The notes below the pieces were generated by a model, which saw nothing but the letters and a program-made list of their open reading frames with translations, did not search any database and was not told where the DNA came from. From a virus: a DNA stretch of 64,000 bases. The DNA lies in the IMG/VR virus record IMGVR_UViG_3300009034_000002, positions 109,109-173,108 of that record; one strand, written 5' to 3'. Shown piece after piece: positions 1 through 7,797 of this stretch; position 1 is the first letter of the stretch; every line of letters starts with the position of its first letter. The translations under genes were made by a program, and so were the position numbers.

Positions 1-1610
1 CTAATTCCGCCAGTACGTGGAATGTTTTGAAGGTTAGGCCTCCTACTGGCCCACCTTGCCGTTGGCGTGGTATCCAAGTTAAATTCGGAAAACACGAGTC
101 CATCCTGGTTAATCCAACGAAACATACCAGCTTCGCCCGATCTCCCATCCAAATAAGTTGTCTTCAATTTTTCGAGCTTCCTAATCTTTAAAAGTACATC
201 TGGAACATTATGAAACTTTGTAAGTCGTTTGAGCACTTTCTTGTCAGTCTTCGGTGTTGGTTTTTTACTATCAGTCAATCCTTGGATGGGGAGATTCAAA
301 TCCTCAAACAACACTTTTACCAACTGTGGATGTGATCGATAGTTGAAGACGTGACCAACCTGTTCAAATAGTGAATTTTGTAACTTTTCGGTTTTAATTT
401 GATTTTCCTTAGCAACTTCCTTAAGTTGTTCCTTGGAAGCTAACATCCCTTCGCGTTCTATATGACTTGCACAAGGAATAAGTGGTTTCACTTCGTTAAT
501 ATAATAATTCCACAGGTCTGCCTTCTTAAGTCGATCAGTAATTGCTAACTTGCACATCCATGTGACATTGACGTCCCATGCAACCCTTCGGTAGTAAACA
601 TCCAATGGAGCCAATTTTTTCTTTTTGAAGTAGTTTGTAAGCTCCGACTTCCACTCCGGAACAGAACAATAAAACGAGCCAAGACATCCTAAACCCTTCG
701 GTAAATCTTCATAAAGCAAATGATGTGCATGTGCTGTATCCATAAAGAAATTTTTTACATCAATATTAGAACTGTGCATCATCTGAATATCAAATCTGGT
801 ATGTGAAGACTTTTCTACCGAGGAAGTAAAAATTTTGTTCAAACAAGCCATCACTATAGATTCTGGAAGCAACCATTGACCTTCATATTGTAATGGAATT
901 ATACATGCAACTCTATCTTGCCAAGATGGATAAAAGCCAATACAAATCATGGAATCCTTCCGACAATCTGTTCCAGTTGATTCGATATCCCAACACCACT
1001 CATGTTCACATAACCATCTTGTTGCCGCCAATAACTTCTCTTCGGTATCAGCAACAGCATACCCAACCTTGTTAACCGTTTCTAATTGTCCACGAAATAG
1101 ATTACCAAACTTAACTAAATCCGAGAAGAAAAGTGGAGATGACTCTGGTGAACGATGTGGCAAAATCATTGCTGGATGAACAGTAGGCAAGTACGTCTTG
1201 TTGTCTTTCTCATGGATATAGCCTCTCATTTTCATAATACCTGAATGGCCTAGAGCTGAAGACAAAGCTGCATCACCTAACAATAATACATACTTTTCCG
1301 GATAGTATTCAAGTTCCGCTTTCAACCTATCAGCACAATAATCCGGAGGCACAACATTGTAGCACAAACAAGCGTTGGTAATTCTTTGAAGACTTCGCGG
1401 TAGTTGTATTGCCTTTGTAGTACTCTGAAGTATTTGACCAGTTTCTCCAACAAATGGTTCCTTTTGTTCCCACTCATTCCGCCCAGGACACTCGCCAACT
1501 ACAATGAATCCTCCAGGCTGAAGAGGCTCTAAAGGAGGAACTATTCGTTCCTTATAAGGACAATTAGCACAAATCTCAGCAGCTTTTGGAGGTAGTCTAT
1601 CTAAAAACAT
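1..1610 (-). CDS. polA: Uracil-DNA glycosylase / 3'-5' exonuclease / family A DNA polymerase fusion (partial)
   Basis: Replicative or repair DNA polymerase whose C-terminal part lies beyond the left edge; about 536 N-terminal residues are visible. Residues 1-150 look like a family 4 uracil-DNA glycosylase: GECPG at 39-43, PFVGETG at 52-58, HPA at 145-147, and cysteines 14, 17, 83 and 92 placed like 4Fe-4S ligands. A DEDD exonuclease follows, with DIESTG at about 208. Near the edge TARWASRRPNLQNIP is the family A polymerase signature just before palm motif A. The ATG directly follows the stop of the MazG gene. Neighbouring MazG and dUTPase genes fit a uracil-avoidance role. The fused glycosylase could make the enzyme uracil-sensing; whether it is active is not visible. 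Confidence 0.9.
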   Translation of the reverse strand, partial: MFLDRLPPKAAEICANCPYKERIVPPLEPLQPGGFIVVGECPGRNEWEQKEPFVGETGQILQSTTKAIQLPRSLQRITNACLCYNVVPPDYCADRLKAELEYYPEKYVLLLGDAALSSALGHSGIMKMRGYIHEKDNKTYLPTVHPAMILPHRSPESSPLFFSDLVKFGNLFRGQLETVNKVGYAVADTEEKLLAATRWLCEHEWCWDIESTGTDCRKDSMICIGFYPSWQDRVACIIPLQYEGQWLLPESIVMACLNKIFTSSVEKSSHTRFDIQMMHSSNIDVKNFFMDTAHAHHLLYEDLPKGLGCLGSFYCSVPEWKSELTNYFKKKKLAPLDVYYRRVAWDVNVTWMCKLAITDRLKKADLWNYYINEVKPLIPCASHIEREGMLASKEQLKEVAKENQIKTEKLQNSLFEQVGHVFNYRSHPQLVKVLFEDLNLPIQGLTDSKKPTPKTDKKVLKRLTKFHNVPDVLLKIRKLEKLKTTYLDGRSGEAGMFRWINQDGLVFSEFNLDTTPTARWASRRPNLQNIPRTGGI

Positions 1611-1889
1611 TTAACGATCCTTCCTCGAATTACGGCGTTCCAATTCTTTCAGTTTCTTGTGTACTATTTGAGATAAATCCATGTTTAAATGTTTGGCTAT
1701 AATTACTGTGGAAATAAATACATCGGCTAGTTCATCTGCAATTTGTTCAGTTAAATCATTCCCATCACGCCACATCTTCTTAAAGACATTAGCCAACTCG
1801 CCAGCTTCACCCACCAAACCAATAATCCAGTAAGGAGTAGGTTTATTTCCTTCCGGCTTTATCTTTGAATACAGGTCATCTAAAGTCAT
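1611..1889 (-). CDS. mazG: MazG-like nucleotide pyrophosphohydrolase
   Basis: Small 92-residue all-alpha NTP pyrophosphohydrolase of the MazG/dUTPase-2 superfamily. It shows the paired acidic helices of the family: GEAGELANVFKK near residue 27 and DELADVFI near residue 53. The family hydrolyses (d)NTPs to monophosphates and can clear aberrant nucleotides or lower alarmone levels. SD GAGG precedes the ATG, and the gene overlaps the upstream one by 4 bases (ATGA). It sits between the dUTPase and the UDG-polymerase fusion, so nucleotide-pool cleaning is the likely role. The substrate cannot be told from sequence. Confidence 0.85.
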   Translation of the reverse strand: MTLDDLYSKIKPEGNKPTPYWIIGLVGEAGELANVFKKMWRDGNDLTEQIADELADVFISTVIIAKHLNMDLSQIVHKKLKELERRNSRKDR

Positions 1890-2245
1890 GACTTATCCTC
1901 TTCTAAGGCGTTATAGCCAATTCTTTTAAACATACTAAAATCGCAATGAGTTCTCCACCTATGCCGGCCATGCTCATCATAATACGAAACCATAACGCCA
2001 TGATTAGGCTGAAACGGAATTAACACAATTCTCTCTTTAGTCCGTTCTTCAACAATATGGATTCGGCCATCTTTAAAATATACACTGACAAATTTACCTT
2101 TGCCGAGAGCCGGCCACATCTCGTCATAAAAGTTAACGTTGCATGCCTTGCAGATTAATTTATGGTACTTCCTAAACCAAGTATGAGATTTCCGAAATTG
2201 TACACTCCACCACCACAATGAATATTTTAAATTCCACAACAGCAT
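1886..2245 (-). CDS. Hypothetical protein
   Basis: 119 residues, not recognised. A basic, tryptophan-rich N-terminus (WWWS) is followed by a single CKAC pair and a beta-rich middle. A perfect AGGAGGT lies upstream of the ATG. It is translationally coupled to the downstream MazG gene through a 4-base overlap and lies just after dut. Confidence 0.75.
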   Translation of the reverse strand: MLLWNLKYSLWWWSVQFRKSHTWFRKYHKLICKACNVNFYDEMWPALGKGKFVSVYFKDGRIHIVEERTKERIVLIPFQPNHGVMVSYYDEHGRHRWRTHCDFSMFKRIGYNALEEDKS

Positions 2246-2254
2246 ATGTACCTC

Positions 2255-2659
2255 CTATACAACGCCCGTCGAACCTTTACCGGACTCTCCTCTTTCGGTT
2301 GGCTCAAAGGATTCAACTTTACGTAGAATGTTATGTTCCTTTGGAATTAAAATTATTTGACAAAAACGTTCGCCGGTCCGTATTGACACATGTGAATTAC
2401 TTGTGTTTGTAACAAACGGGTCTAACGGCCCTTGATAGCCTGTGTCAATGATACTTTGTATGACCAATCCTTTCCGACGCATTGAAGACCGAGGAACTAT
2501 CAATACAAAACAATTCTTAGGTATGTTAATACGAGTGCTGACTTTCACTTCAACAGTTTCATGCGGCCAAATAAGGACGGTTTCAGCACAATACAAATCA
2601 AAACCGGCGTCATCATCATATTTCCGATATGGTTTTTCCCCTACATATTCCAAAATCAC
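2255..2659 (-). CDS. dut: Deoxyuridine 5'-triphosphate nucleotidohydrolase (dUTPase)
   Basis: Trimeric dUTPase converting dUTP to dUMP and pyrophosphate. All five family motifs are visible: DAGFDL (17-22), PRSSM (56-60), IIDTGYQG with the catalytic Asp at 72, GERFCQII, and the C-terminal glycine-rich arm RGESGKGSTG. The length of 134 residues is typical. The start is a GTG directly downstream of GGAGGT (2665-2670). It lies two genes upstream of a polymerase with a UDG domain, consistent with keeping uracil out of phage DNA while supplying dUMP. Confidence 0.96.
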   Translation of the reverse strand: MILEYVGEKPYRKYDDDAGFDLYCAETVLIWPHETVEVKVSTRINIPKNCFVLIVPRSSMRRKGLVIQSIIDTGYQGPLDPFVTNTSNSHVSIRTGERFCQIILIPKEHNILRKVESFEPTERGESGKGSTGVV

Positions 2660-2679
2660 AAGCTACCTCCAGTTCAATG

Positions 2680-2913
2680 TCAGCCAAATGCTTTTCGTAT
2701 CTTCTTCATTCCAAACAAATAGTTAGGCTGAACAGTATTAACTTGTTCGTAAATTTTTGGGTCTAGTCCATTCTTTAGAAACTTCTTTAATAACTTCGTA
2801 CCCGGTGGATTCACACAATGATGAGCACCCTTCTGTGTCTTCTTCTTGCCAAATGGGTAGTTTGGGGTTACTTCTGGCTTTTTGTTTTTTTGTTCGTCAT
2901 GCGACTTTTGCAT
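2680..2913 (-). CDS. Hypothetical basic protein with an internal repeat
   Basis: 77 residues from the ATG at 2913, which has GGGAGGT at good spacing; a longer in-frame start lacks a site. The protein is lysine-rich and carries two copies of one motif, PNYPFGKKKTQKG and PNYLFGMKKIRKA, near its middle and C-terminus. No family recognised; a nucleic-acid-binding role is only a guess from the charge. It overlaps the end of the upstream isomerase gene by 46 bases. Confidence 0.7.
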   Translation of the reverse strand: MQKSHDEQKNKKPEVTPNYPFGKKKTQKGAHHCVNPPGTKLLKKFLKNGLDPKIYEQVNTVQPNYLFGMKKIRKAFG

Positions 2914-3635
2914 AAATCTACCTCCCCTGAATAATGCCAATCAACTAATGCACAAATTGTATGACCTATCGTTATGTGGACTTCTTGAATTCTCGGAGTA
3001 TCAGTAGAACGAACCCATAAATATACATCAGCCAATCCAGGAAAATGAGGTTGAGAAACCTCCATCATTCCGCCCCCAAACAAAATTGTAGTTAAGCCAA
3101 ATTCCTTTGCAGCGACCAACCCATTAATAATACTTGGAGACTTACCGCTTGTGGTTATTCCAATTGCAACATCTCCCTTACATCCGAGTGCACTAATCTG
3201 CTTTGCAAAAACAATATCATATGAACGATCATTACTAATACTCGTAAGCACCGAACCATCCGTGGTTAATGCAATAGCTGGCAACGCTCGTCTTTCTAAC
3301 TTAAAACGATTTACAAACTCCGCGGCTAGATGTTGTGCATCCGAAGCACTACCACCATTACCAAACAATAATAATTTATTTCCACGTTCAAAAGCACACA
3401 CAATCTCGCGTGAAGCTTCAAGTATGTACTTTGCGCCATTGGAAACCTTTAAGAAAGCGTGTTTATGCTTAATGCTACGGGAGAAACAATTCGCAATTAC
3501 ATCAAACGCTTCGCCTTCAAAGGTTGTACCATCACCCGCGCCTCGCTCGAGCCATTTAATGTCATCTGAAGGCTTGTAAATCCAATCTGGTTGTTTCTCT
3601 TCACAAGATATAGTTGGTTCAAATAGTTTCTTCAT
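2868..3635 (-). CDS. gmhA: Sedoheptulose 7-phosphate isomerase (GmhA-like, SIS domain)
   Basis: SIS-domain sugar-phosphate isomerase most like GmhA, which converts sedoheptulose 7-phosphate to D-glycero-D-manno-heptose 7-phosphate, the first step of ADP-/GDP-heptose synthesis. The family signature GNGGSASDAQH is at 92-102, followed by LTTDGSVLTSISND, the phosphate-binding TSGKS, and RIQEVHI near the C-terminus. There is a roughly 45-residue N-terminal extension of unknown role. AGGAGG precedes the ATG. The window also encodes a split transketolase, the enzyme class that makes sedoheptulose 7-phosphate, so the two may form a pathway. Confidence 0.9.
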   Translation of the reverse strand: MKKLFEPTISCEEKQPDWIYKPSDDIKWLERGAGDGTTFEGEAFDVIANCFSRSIKHKHAFLKVSNGAKYILEASREIVCAFERGNKLLLFGNGGSASDAQHLAAEFVNRFKLERRALPAIALTTDGSVLTSISNDRSYDIVFAKQISALGCKGDVAIGITTSGKSPSIINGLVAAKEFGLTTILFGGGMMEVSQPHFPGLADVYLWVRSTDTPRIQEVHITIGHTICALVDWHYSGEVDLCKSRMTNKKTKSQK

Positions 3636-3648
3636 GTGGTTGGCCTCC

Positions 3649-4452
3649 TTAAGCCATCAAAAGTTTCAAGTGCCAATTACCATCAGAACAAACAGCACTA
3701 AATTGGTGAATACTCTCTTCAGACTCAACATAAATGCACTTATCGAGTACATAGGGACTAAGGCCATTCAGAGTTGTACGTGCAATCCTTGCCACATCTT
3801 CAACAAAGGTAGGAAGTTTTTCACATTTAAGTGCAATCTGTAATTCGCCATCACGCTTTAGTAACAACTTTGGAGTTACAAATTGTTTCCGTAAGGTATC
3901 AATTATATGAGGAACATTTCCAAACAATGGAACTTCACATGTAACCGTCAAAAATGCACGTTGCATATGTGGCACCCCTTTACCAACATGTTTACAAAGT
4001 TCCAATGAACACGGACACGTTGAAATAAGCTGTATCGTAAATGTACAAACCTTCTTGGGCACTTGAAGGCCATTTGTGGACAAAGAAACAGCTAATGGCA
4101 CGGTTGTACCATCCTTACAAAAGTATAAACCAGATACTGTTACGTAACCGTCCTGAGCATGTTGTTTATCGGCCACATTTCGCAAAAATATGTCAAGCTG
4201 CGTATCCTTGGCAGAACTTAGATGTTTTATACATTCAATAAACCGAGACATATGTACACCACGAGTTTTCTTCAAATCTACCAATGCAGAAATTTTACAT
4301 GTTTGAGTGTTGCCAAAGAACTCAAGCGAATGTTGCACGCCTTTCACGCCGACCTTATTAAGTGGGTCGCTTACAGGCGTCCTTTGTAAATCAGGCAAAT
4401 CCTTGTTGTTTTTATTAAATACCGCGGCATAACCATCTGTTATATTAACCAT
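3649..4452 (-). CDS. folE2: GTP cyclohydrolase IB (FolE2)
   Basis: Type IB GTP cyclohydrolase, a T-fold metalloenzyme turning GTP into dihydroneopterin triphosphate. The 267-residue length and the motifs GVKGVQH, RGVHMSR and TCPCS (catalytic/metal cysteine) match FolE2 rather than FolE. With QueD, QueE and a QueC-like protein elsewhere in the window it would start the preQ0 (7-deazaguanine) route used to modify phage DNA; a folate role is less likely here. SD AGGAGG is present. The gene overlaps the upstream primase by 8 bases. Confidence 0.93.
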   Translation of the reverse strand: MVNITDGYAAVFNKNNKDLPDLQRTPVSDPLNKVGVKGVQHSLEFFGNTQTCKISALVDLKKTRGVHMSRFIECIKHLSSAKDTQLDIFLRNVADKQHAQDGYVTVSGLYFCKDGTTVPLAVSLSTNGLQVPKKVCTFTIQLISTCPCSLELCKHVGKGVPHMQRAFLTVTCEVPLFGNVPHIIDTLRKQFVTPKLLLKRDGELQIALKCEKLPTFVEDVARIARTTLNGLSPYVLDKCIYVESEESIHQFSAVCSDGNWHLKLLMA

Positions 4453-5311
4453 TTAACATCCTCCTATCGGTACAAACTTCCCTTAACTTACCAAGTTCAA
4501 TGTCAAACACATCAAACACAGGCTGTTCAAATAGTTCCTCATGGGAATACCAAGACGGTGAGTTGTACTTTGTTAATTTCACAGCAAACCCGCTAATGCC
4601 ATCAAAGATTAACTTTTTTAATTCCTTGCGTGACATTTGAAAAGCATCGACATCAAAAGCAATAAATACTTGGCTGAACTTTTTTAACAAACTAATTTGT
4701 ACCCGAGTAAGTGAGGTGCCTAACGTGCCAACGCCAATGTCTTTATGCTTTAAACAATCCAATGGACCTTCCATAAGTAAAACACTCCTTGTTTTTACAA
4801 AATCGTAATTATATAAATACTTTGACTTGCTGAAGTTCTTAGCCGTATAGTAAAACTTGTTGTCAATATACCTCTTTTGCCAACCCACTAATTCGCCGGC
4901 AAAAAAGATTGGAAAGACTGGATTTTCATCTTCCATATCCACCCAAGCAAATCCACCGGGCACAATTTTACGCTCTTCAAAAAAGTCTGAAACTTTCTTA
5001 CAAAGTTTCAAATTGTTCAATTTTACAACTGTATCTGGTAATGCTTCAACTTCTCCCTTGGGCTCTACGGAAGGAAAATACCTAGCTCCGCCTTCCAGCC
5101 TCCCTCCGGCGGAACATCTCCAACAATTCCAAAGCCCTTTCTGTTCATTAATCTGAAGGTTACCTGTTTCATCAACGCTGCCAATTCTCTCCGGACACCA
5201 AGGACAGTAAAAGAGCAACTCATCCCCAACCTGCTTAAGAAACCTAGTCATCTTTAATCTTCTTAACTCGGCTTCTTTTAAAATTGAACCAGAAATACTT
5301 ACCTCCAACAA
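4445..5311 (-). CDS. DNA primase (CHC2 zinc finger and TOPRIM)
   Basis: DnaG-type primase for lagging-strand priming. An N-terminal zinc finger (C36/C39 in CPWC, C63/C66 in WNCWRC) is followed by a TOPRIM domain with LLMEGPLDCL (Glu about 181) and FDVD (about 219-222). At about 288 residues it is a compact phage form without a visible DnaB-binding C-terminal domain. The start is odd. The strongest site, GGAGGT at 5301-5306, sits inside the first codons of the open frame, five bases before an ATT codon (5294-5296), and no ATG lies near it. The first in-frame ATG (residue 21, 5251) has only a weak site. It pairs functionally with the DnaB-like helicase at 6069-7388. Confidence 0.88.
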   Translation of the reverse strand: MLEVSISGSILKEAELRRLKMTRFLKQVGDELLFYCPWCPERIGSVDETGNLQINEQKGLWNCWRCSAGGRLEGGARYFPSVEPKGEVEALPDTVVKLNNLKLCKKVSDFFEERKIVPGGFAWVDMEDENPVFPIFFAGELVGWQKRYIDNKFYYTAKNFSKSKYLYNYDFVKTRSVLLMEGPLDCLKHKDIGVGTLGTSLTRVQISLLKKFSQVFIAFDVDAFQMSRKELKKLIFDGISGFAVKLTKYNSPSWYSHEELFEQPVFDVFDIELGKLREVCTDRRMLNG

Positions 5312-5340
5312 ACAAAAAGGTAGATAGACAAAGGATTAAT

Positions 5341-5691
5341 TTAAGTTAAATTGTCTATCGTCTTACCATGATCATTCATTATAAACACTCGGCCTTCGCC
5401 AAGAATTACCAAATGTTTACCGTGTTCCTCTAGACCTTCGGCGTCTCCTGTAATCCTCCACAGTGTTACATGAAGGAACTCAAAACTCCCCTTTTCAGGG
5501 ACAGAGCCTTCACAAAGCACTTCATGCCATTTTTCCAGATATGCATCAAACTCAGCTTCGTTTTTCACACATACCTTTTTAAAGCCAACACTTTCGCATT
5601 CGTATAAATAACACACCTTTGGTAAAACCGTGTCCCTTCCGTGTGTTACGCCTTCTTCTTCCGTTAAAACTCTAACTACCTTCACGTACAT
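5341..5691 (-). CDS. Hypothetical acidic protein
   Basis: 116 residues, unrecognised, acidic, predicted mixed alpha/beta. GGGAGG precedes the ATG. It lies between the DnaB-like helicase cluster and the primase and overlaps the upstream gene by 20 bases, so it probably belongs to the replication transcript. Confidence 0.7.
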   Translation of the reverse strand: MYVKVVRVLTEEEGVTHGRDTVLPKVCYLYECESVGFKKVCVKNEAEFDAYLEKWHEVLCEGSVPEKGSFEFLHVTLWRITGDAEGLEEHGKHLVILGEGRVFIMNDHGKTIDNLT

Positions 5692-6067
5692 AGCTATCTT
5701 CCTCCCTTTCTTTACTTCCTTCCTGTCTATCTACCTTCAAACTGTTAACGACATCAATTACTTGGTCAAATGAAACTCTTCGTGGAATACCATAATACTT
5801 TATGATAGGCGTTTCATGTTGTAGAAATATGTACAAATCTGGCTCAACATAGTACGCATCTCTAATTGCCATTGCTACCGATAAATAATCGCAATAAAGA
5901 AAGCCGACCCAACCTACCTTTGGCTTGTTCCCATACTTTGCAGGATATTTTTTCCATGCGTTTAAAACTTGTAGCAGTTTCTTCTTGTTCCTGCACACAA
6001 TACAAAGTTTCCAAGGCCGATTCTTTGAAGTTATTGCCATTCGTAACCACGTCCAATTCTGTACCAT
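5672..6067 (-). CDS. Hypothetical protein
   Basis: 131 residues from the ATG at 6067, one base after the helicase stop. The site GGTGGA overlaps the helicase's last codons. A basic alpha/beta N-terminal half contains the hydrophobic strands KLCIVCR and VGFLYCDY, and the C-terminal tail is charged. The strand pattern could be a small Rossmann-like or regulatory domain, but no family is recognised. Confidence 0.7.
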   Translation of the reverse strand: MVQNWTWLRMAITSKNRPWKLCIVCRNKKKLLQVLNAWKKYPAKYGNKPKVGWVGFLYCDYLSVAMAIRDAYYVEPDLYIFLQHETPIIKYYGIPRRVSFDQVIDVVNSLKVDRQEGSKEREEDSYVREGS

Positions 6068-6068
6068 A

Positions 6069-7388
6069 TTATCCACCAAGTAATGCTTCACTATTCTCAA
6101 TAGTTTCTTCAATGCCGACAGTGCCATCCGGCATCATTTTCAACTTTCCGCGCTCAACTAAGCTTTGCCGTTCGTAATTTATACTGTAGACTAACTCCCT
6201 TCCAGAAGGTGTATGTTTTGCGGCATCAAGATAAATTCGCAACGTGCCTTCATCCTTTTCCTTCGGAACAAGTTGGTTCAATGTAAAGAAAAAGTCACAT
6301 GCAAAGATCTTTCCAAATGAGAAAGCAACATGTCTCCGGTCAGCACGTATTCTGTTAAAACCAGCTTTACTTAACTGAGTCGCAGTCCAAATCGGCAAGT
6401 CCAATACTTTTGACAAGCCAGATAAATGGTTAAACTTCTCAAACAGTTGGAAGAAGTATTCTTGTTTACTCGCAGCAGACTTGATTAGGTCGCCATAATC
6501 AATAACAATTAAGTCAACTTTCCTCCCAGACTTTATTATCTCAGCCACTTTTGATTCAATATCGGTTGTTGTCAAGGAATAACTTGGATACGGAATTATT
6601 GAAAGTAGTTCATCAATATAAGCATAGTCCCTTGATACGTGTTCTTTGATATTATCCCACTCAACTCCCAGATCCTCCCTTGGGACGCCAGTTAAACATG
6701 ACATAAAACGTTGGACGGTCATATTCTTAGATTCTTCAAGTGGAAAGTATACAACGCCGTACTTCTTCTTTAATACATTAACCGCAATATTAATTAAAAC
6801 GCAGGTCTTGCCTACACTTTTACTTCCGGCCAAAATGCCAAATTCACTCTTTCCAAGGCCACCAAACATAAGTTTATCGAGTTCGGTGTAACCTGTGGGA
6901 ATTGTATCCCGGAGAAAGCACATCTCTTGTAAAATCTGATTAAAGGTTGTAGCCTCTCCCCCGCCGCCAAATTGTGAAGAAAGCAAGTACTGTTCCGCAA
7001 GCTTAAGATCGCCATCGCGTGCTTGGATTAACGCCCTACTGAGAAGTTGTCTTTTCACAATATCTTTAACGGCATCTTTTACATAGTCAATATTGTTGAC
7101 ACTGATACCATCAAAACAACGGTTGGCAATTGTAGTAAATTCCTCTTTCTCCTCAGGCGTAAACTTACGTTGTTCTACATACTTAAGTAGTTCTCGAAAG
7201 AAGACAACCTTTGATGGAGAATCAGTATAAACCCTGTAGTAATCTTGCAAACATTTCCTACAAATTTCCTTAACGGAAGAAGAAAAGATGGGTACGTCAT
7301 TCTGTAATAACTGACGGGCAAAGCCTGAATCCGTTAACAGTAACTTGAGAACTTCAAATTCAAAATGTAAATCAATCGATTCTGTCAA
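6069..7388 (-). CDS. dnaB: Replicative DNA helicase (DnaB-like)
   Basis: Hexameric RecA-fold (SF4) helicase that unwinds DNA at the fork. The 439 residues hold an N-terminal helical domain to about 150 and a DnaB_C core with Walker A GSKSVGKT (188-195), Walker B LIVIDYGDLI, and the downstream Q-containing TATQLSKAG. The start is TTG (7386-7388) behind GGGAGA. It is two genes from the primase, as expected for a phage primosome, and no separate helicase loader is recognised nearby. Confidence 0.93.
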   Translation of the reverse strand: MTESIDLHFEFEVLKLLLTDSGFARQLLQNDVPIFSSSVKEICRKCLQDYYRVYTDSPSKVVFFRELLKYVEQRKFTPEEKEEFTTIANRCFDGISVNNIDYVKDAVKDIVKRQLLSRALIQARDGDLKLAEQYLLSSQFGGGGEATTFNQILQEMCFLRDTIPTGYTELDKLMFGGLGKSEFGILAGSKSVGKTCVLINIAVNVLKKKYGVVYFPLEESKNMTVQRFMSCLTGVPREDLGVEWDNIKEHVSRDYAYIDELLSIIPYPSYSLTTTDIESKVAEIIKSGRKVDLIVIDYGDLIKSAASKQEYFFQLFEKFNHLSGLSKVLDLPIWTATQLSKAGFNRIRADRRHVAFSFGKIFACDFFFTLNQLVPKEKDEGTLRIYLDAAKHTPSGRELVYSINYERQSLVERGKLKMMPDGTVGIEETIENSEALLGG

Positions 7389-7392
7389 ATCA

Positions 7393-7683
7393 CTATCTCC
7401 CGTCTTGAATAAACTTTATATATCTATTTAAAGCACTCTTCGAAGCTAGTTGATTCGGGAAGATTACGCCGGAATCGAAATTTGCTCTCATGTAGATATC
7501 CAAATAATTAAATATTCCAAGTTCCATCAAAAACTTGCAACATTTACGGAAGTGTTTCCAATTATTAGACAATTCTGGGTTATTATCCGGAAGTGCTTTA
7601 TAATAGGGTTGATACGCCCTGCGAAAGCACTCGTACACCGAAGCAACTTTCATAATGTCAACACTATAACAGTTAAATGGCAT
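7393..7683 (-). CDS. Hypothetical protein
   Basis: 96 residues, helical, rich in aromatic residues; no family recognised. It sits directly upstream of the helicase and is the first gene after a 114-base AT-rich gap that may hold a promoter. Its own ribosome binding site is weak (GTGTAAGT), unusual in this window. A role as helicase partner is possible from position only. Confidence 0.65.
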   Translation of the reverse strand: MPFNCYSVDIMKVASVYECFRRAYQPYYKALPDNNPELSNNWKHFRKCCKFLMELGIFNYLDIYMRANFDSGVIFPNQLASKSALNRYIKFIQDGR

Positions 7684-7740
7684 TTATTTACTTACACAAA
7701 TTAGGAGTCATTTATTATATCTATTGATACTCTAAGATTT

Positions 7741-7769
7741 ACTTTAACATATTCTATGACCCTAGTCAA
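7741..7769 (-). promoter_or_regulatory. Possible sigma70-type promoter upstream of the helicase operon
   Basis: On the minus strand TTGACT (7764-7769), a 17-base spacer and TAAAGT (7741-7746) resemble a -35/-10 pair (5/6 and 4/6 matches). They lie in the 114-base gap before the helicase/primase gene run. A 22-codon frame starting with the same TTG and preceded by GGAGG is a competing reading. Confidence 0.35.
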
Positions 7770-7797
7770 GTGTAAGAAACCTCCTCGTACTCAAACC

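Noticed and set aside
893-1179. Two plus-strand frames inside the polymerase gene
   Set aside because: They are antisense shadows of the UDG-polymerase frame, which has unmistakable motifs; every convincing gene is on the minus strand.
2218-2726. Plus-strand frames across the dUTPase region
   Set aside because: Antisense to the dUTPase and a gene with a perfect ribosome binding site; no independent support.
7701-7769. 22-codon frame starting TTG after GAGGAGG
   Set aside because: The ribosome-binding-like sequence is good, but the same TTG fits a -35 box and the peptide has no features; left as a promoter candidate.
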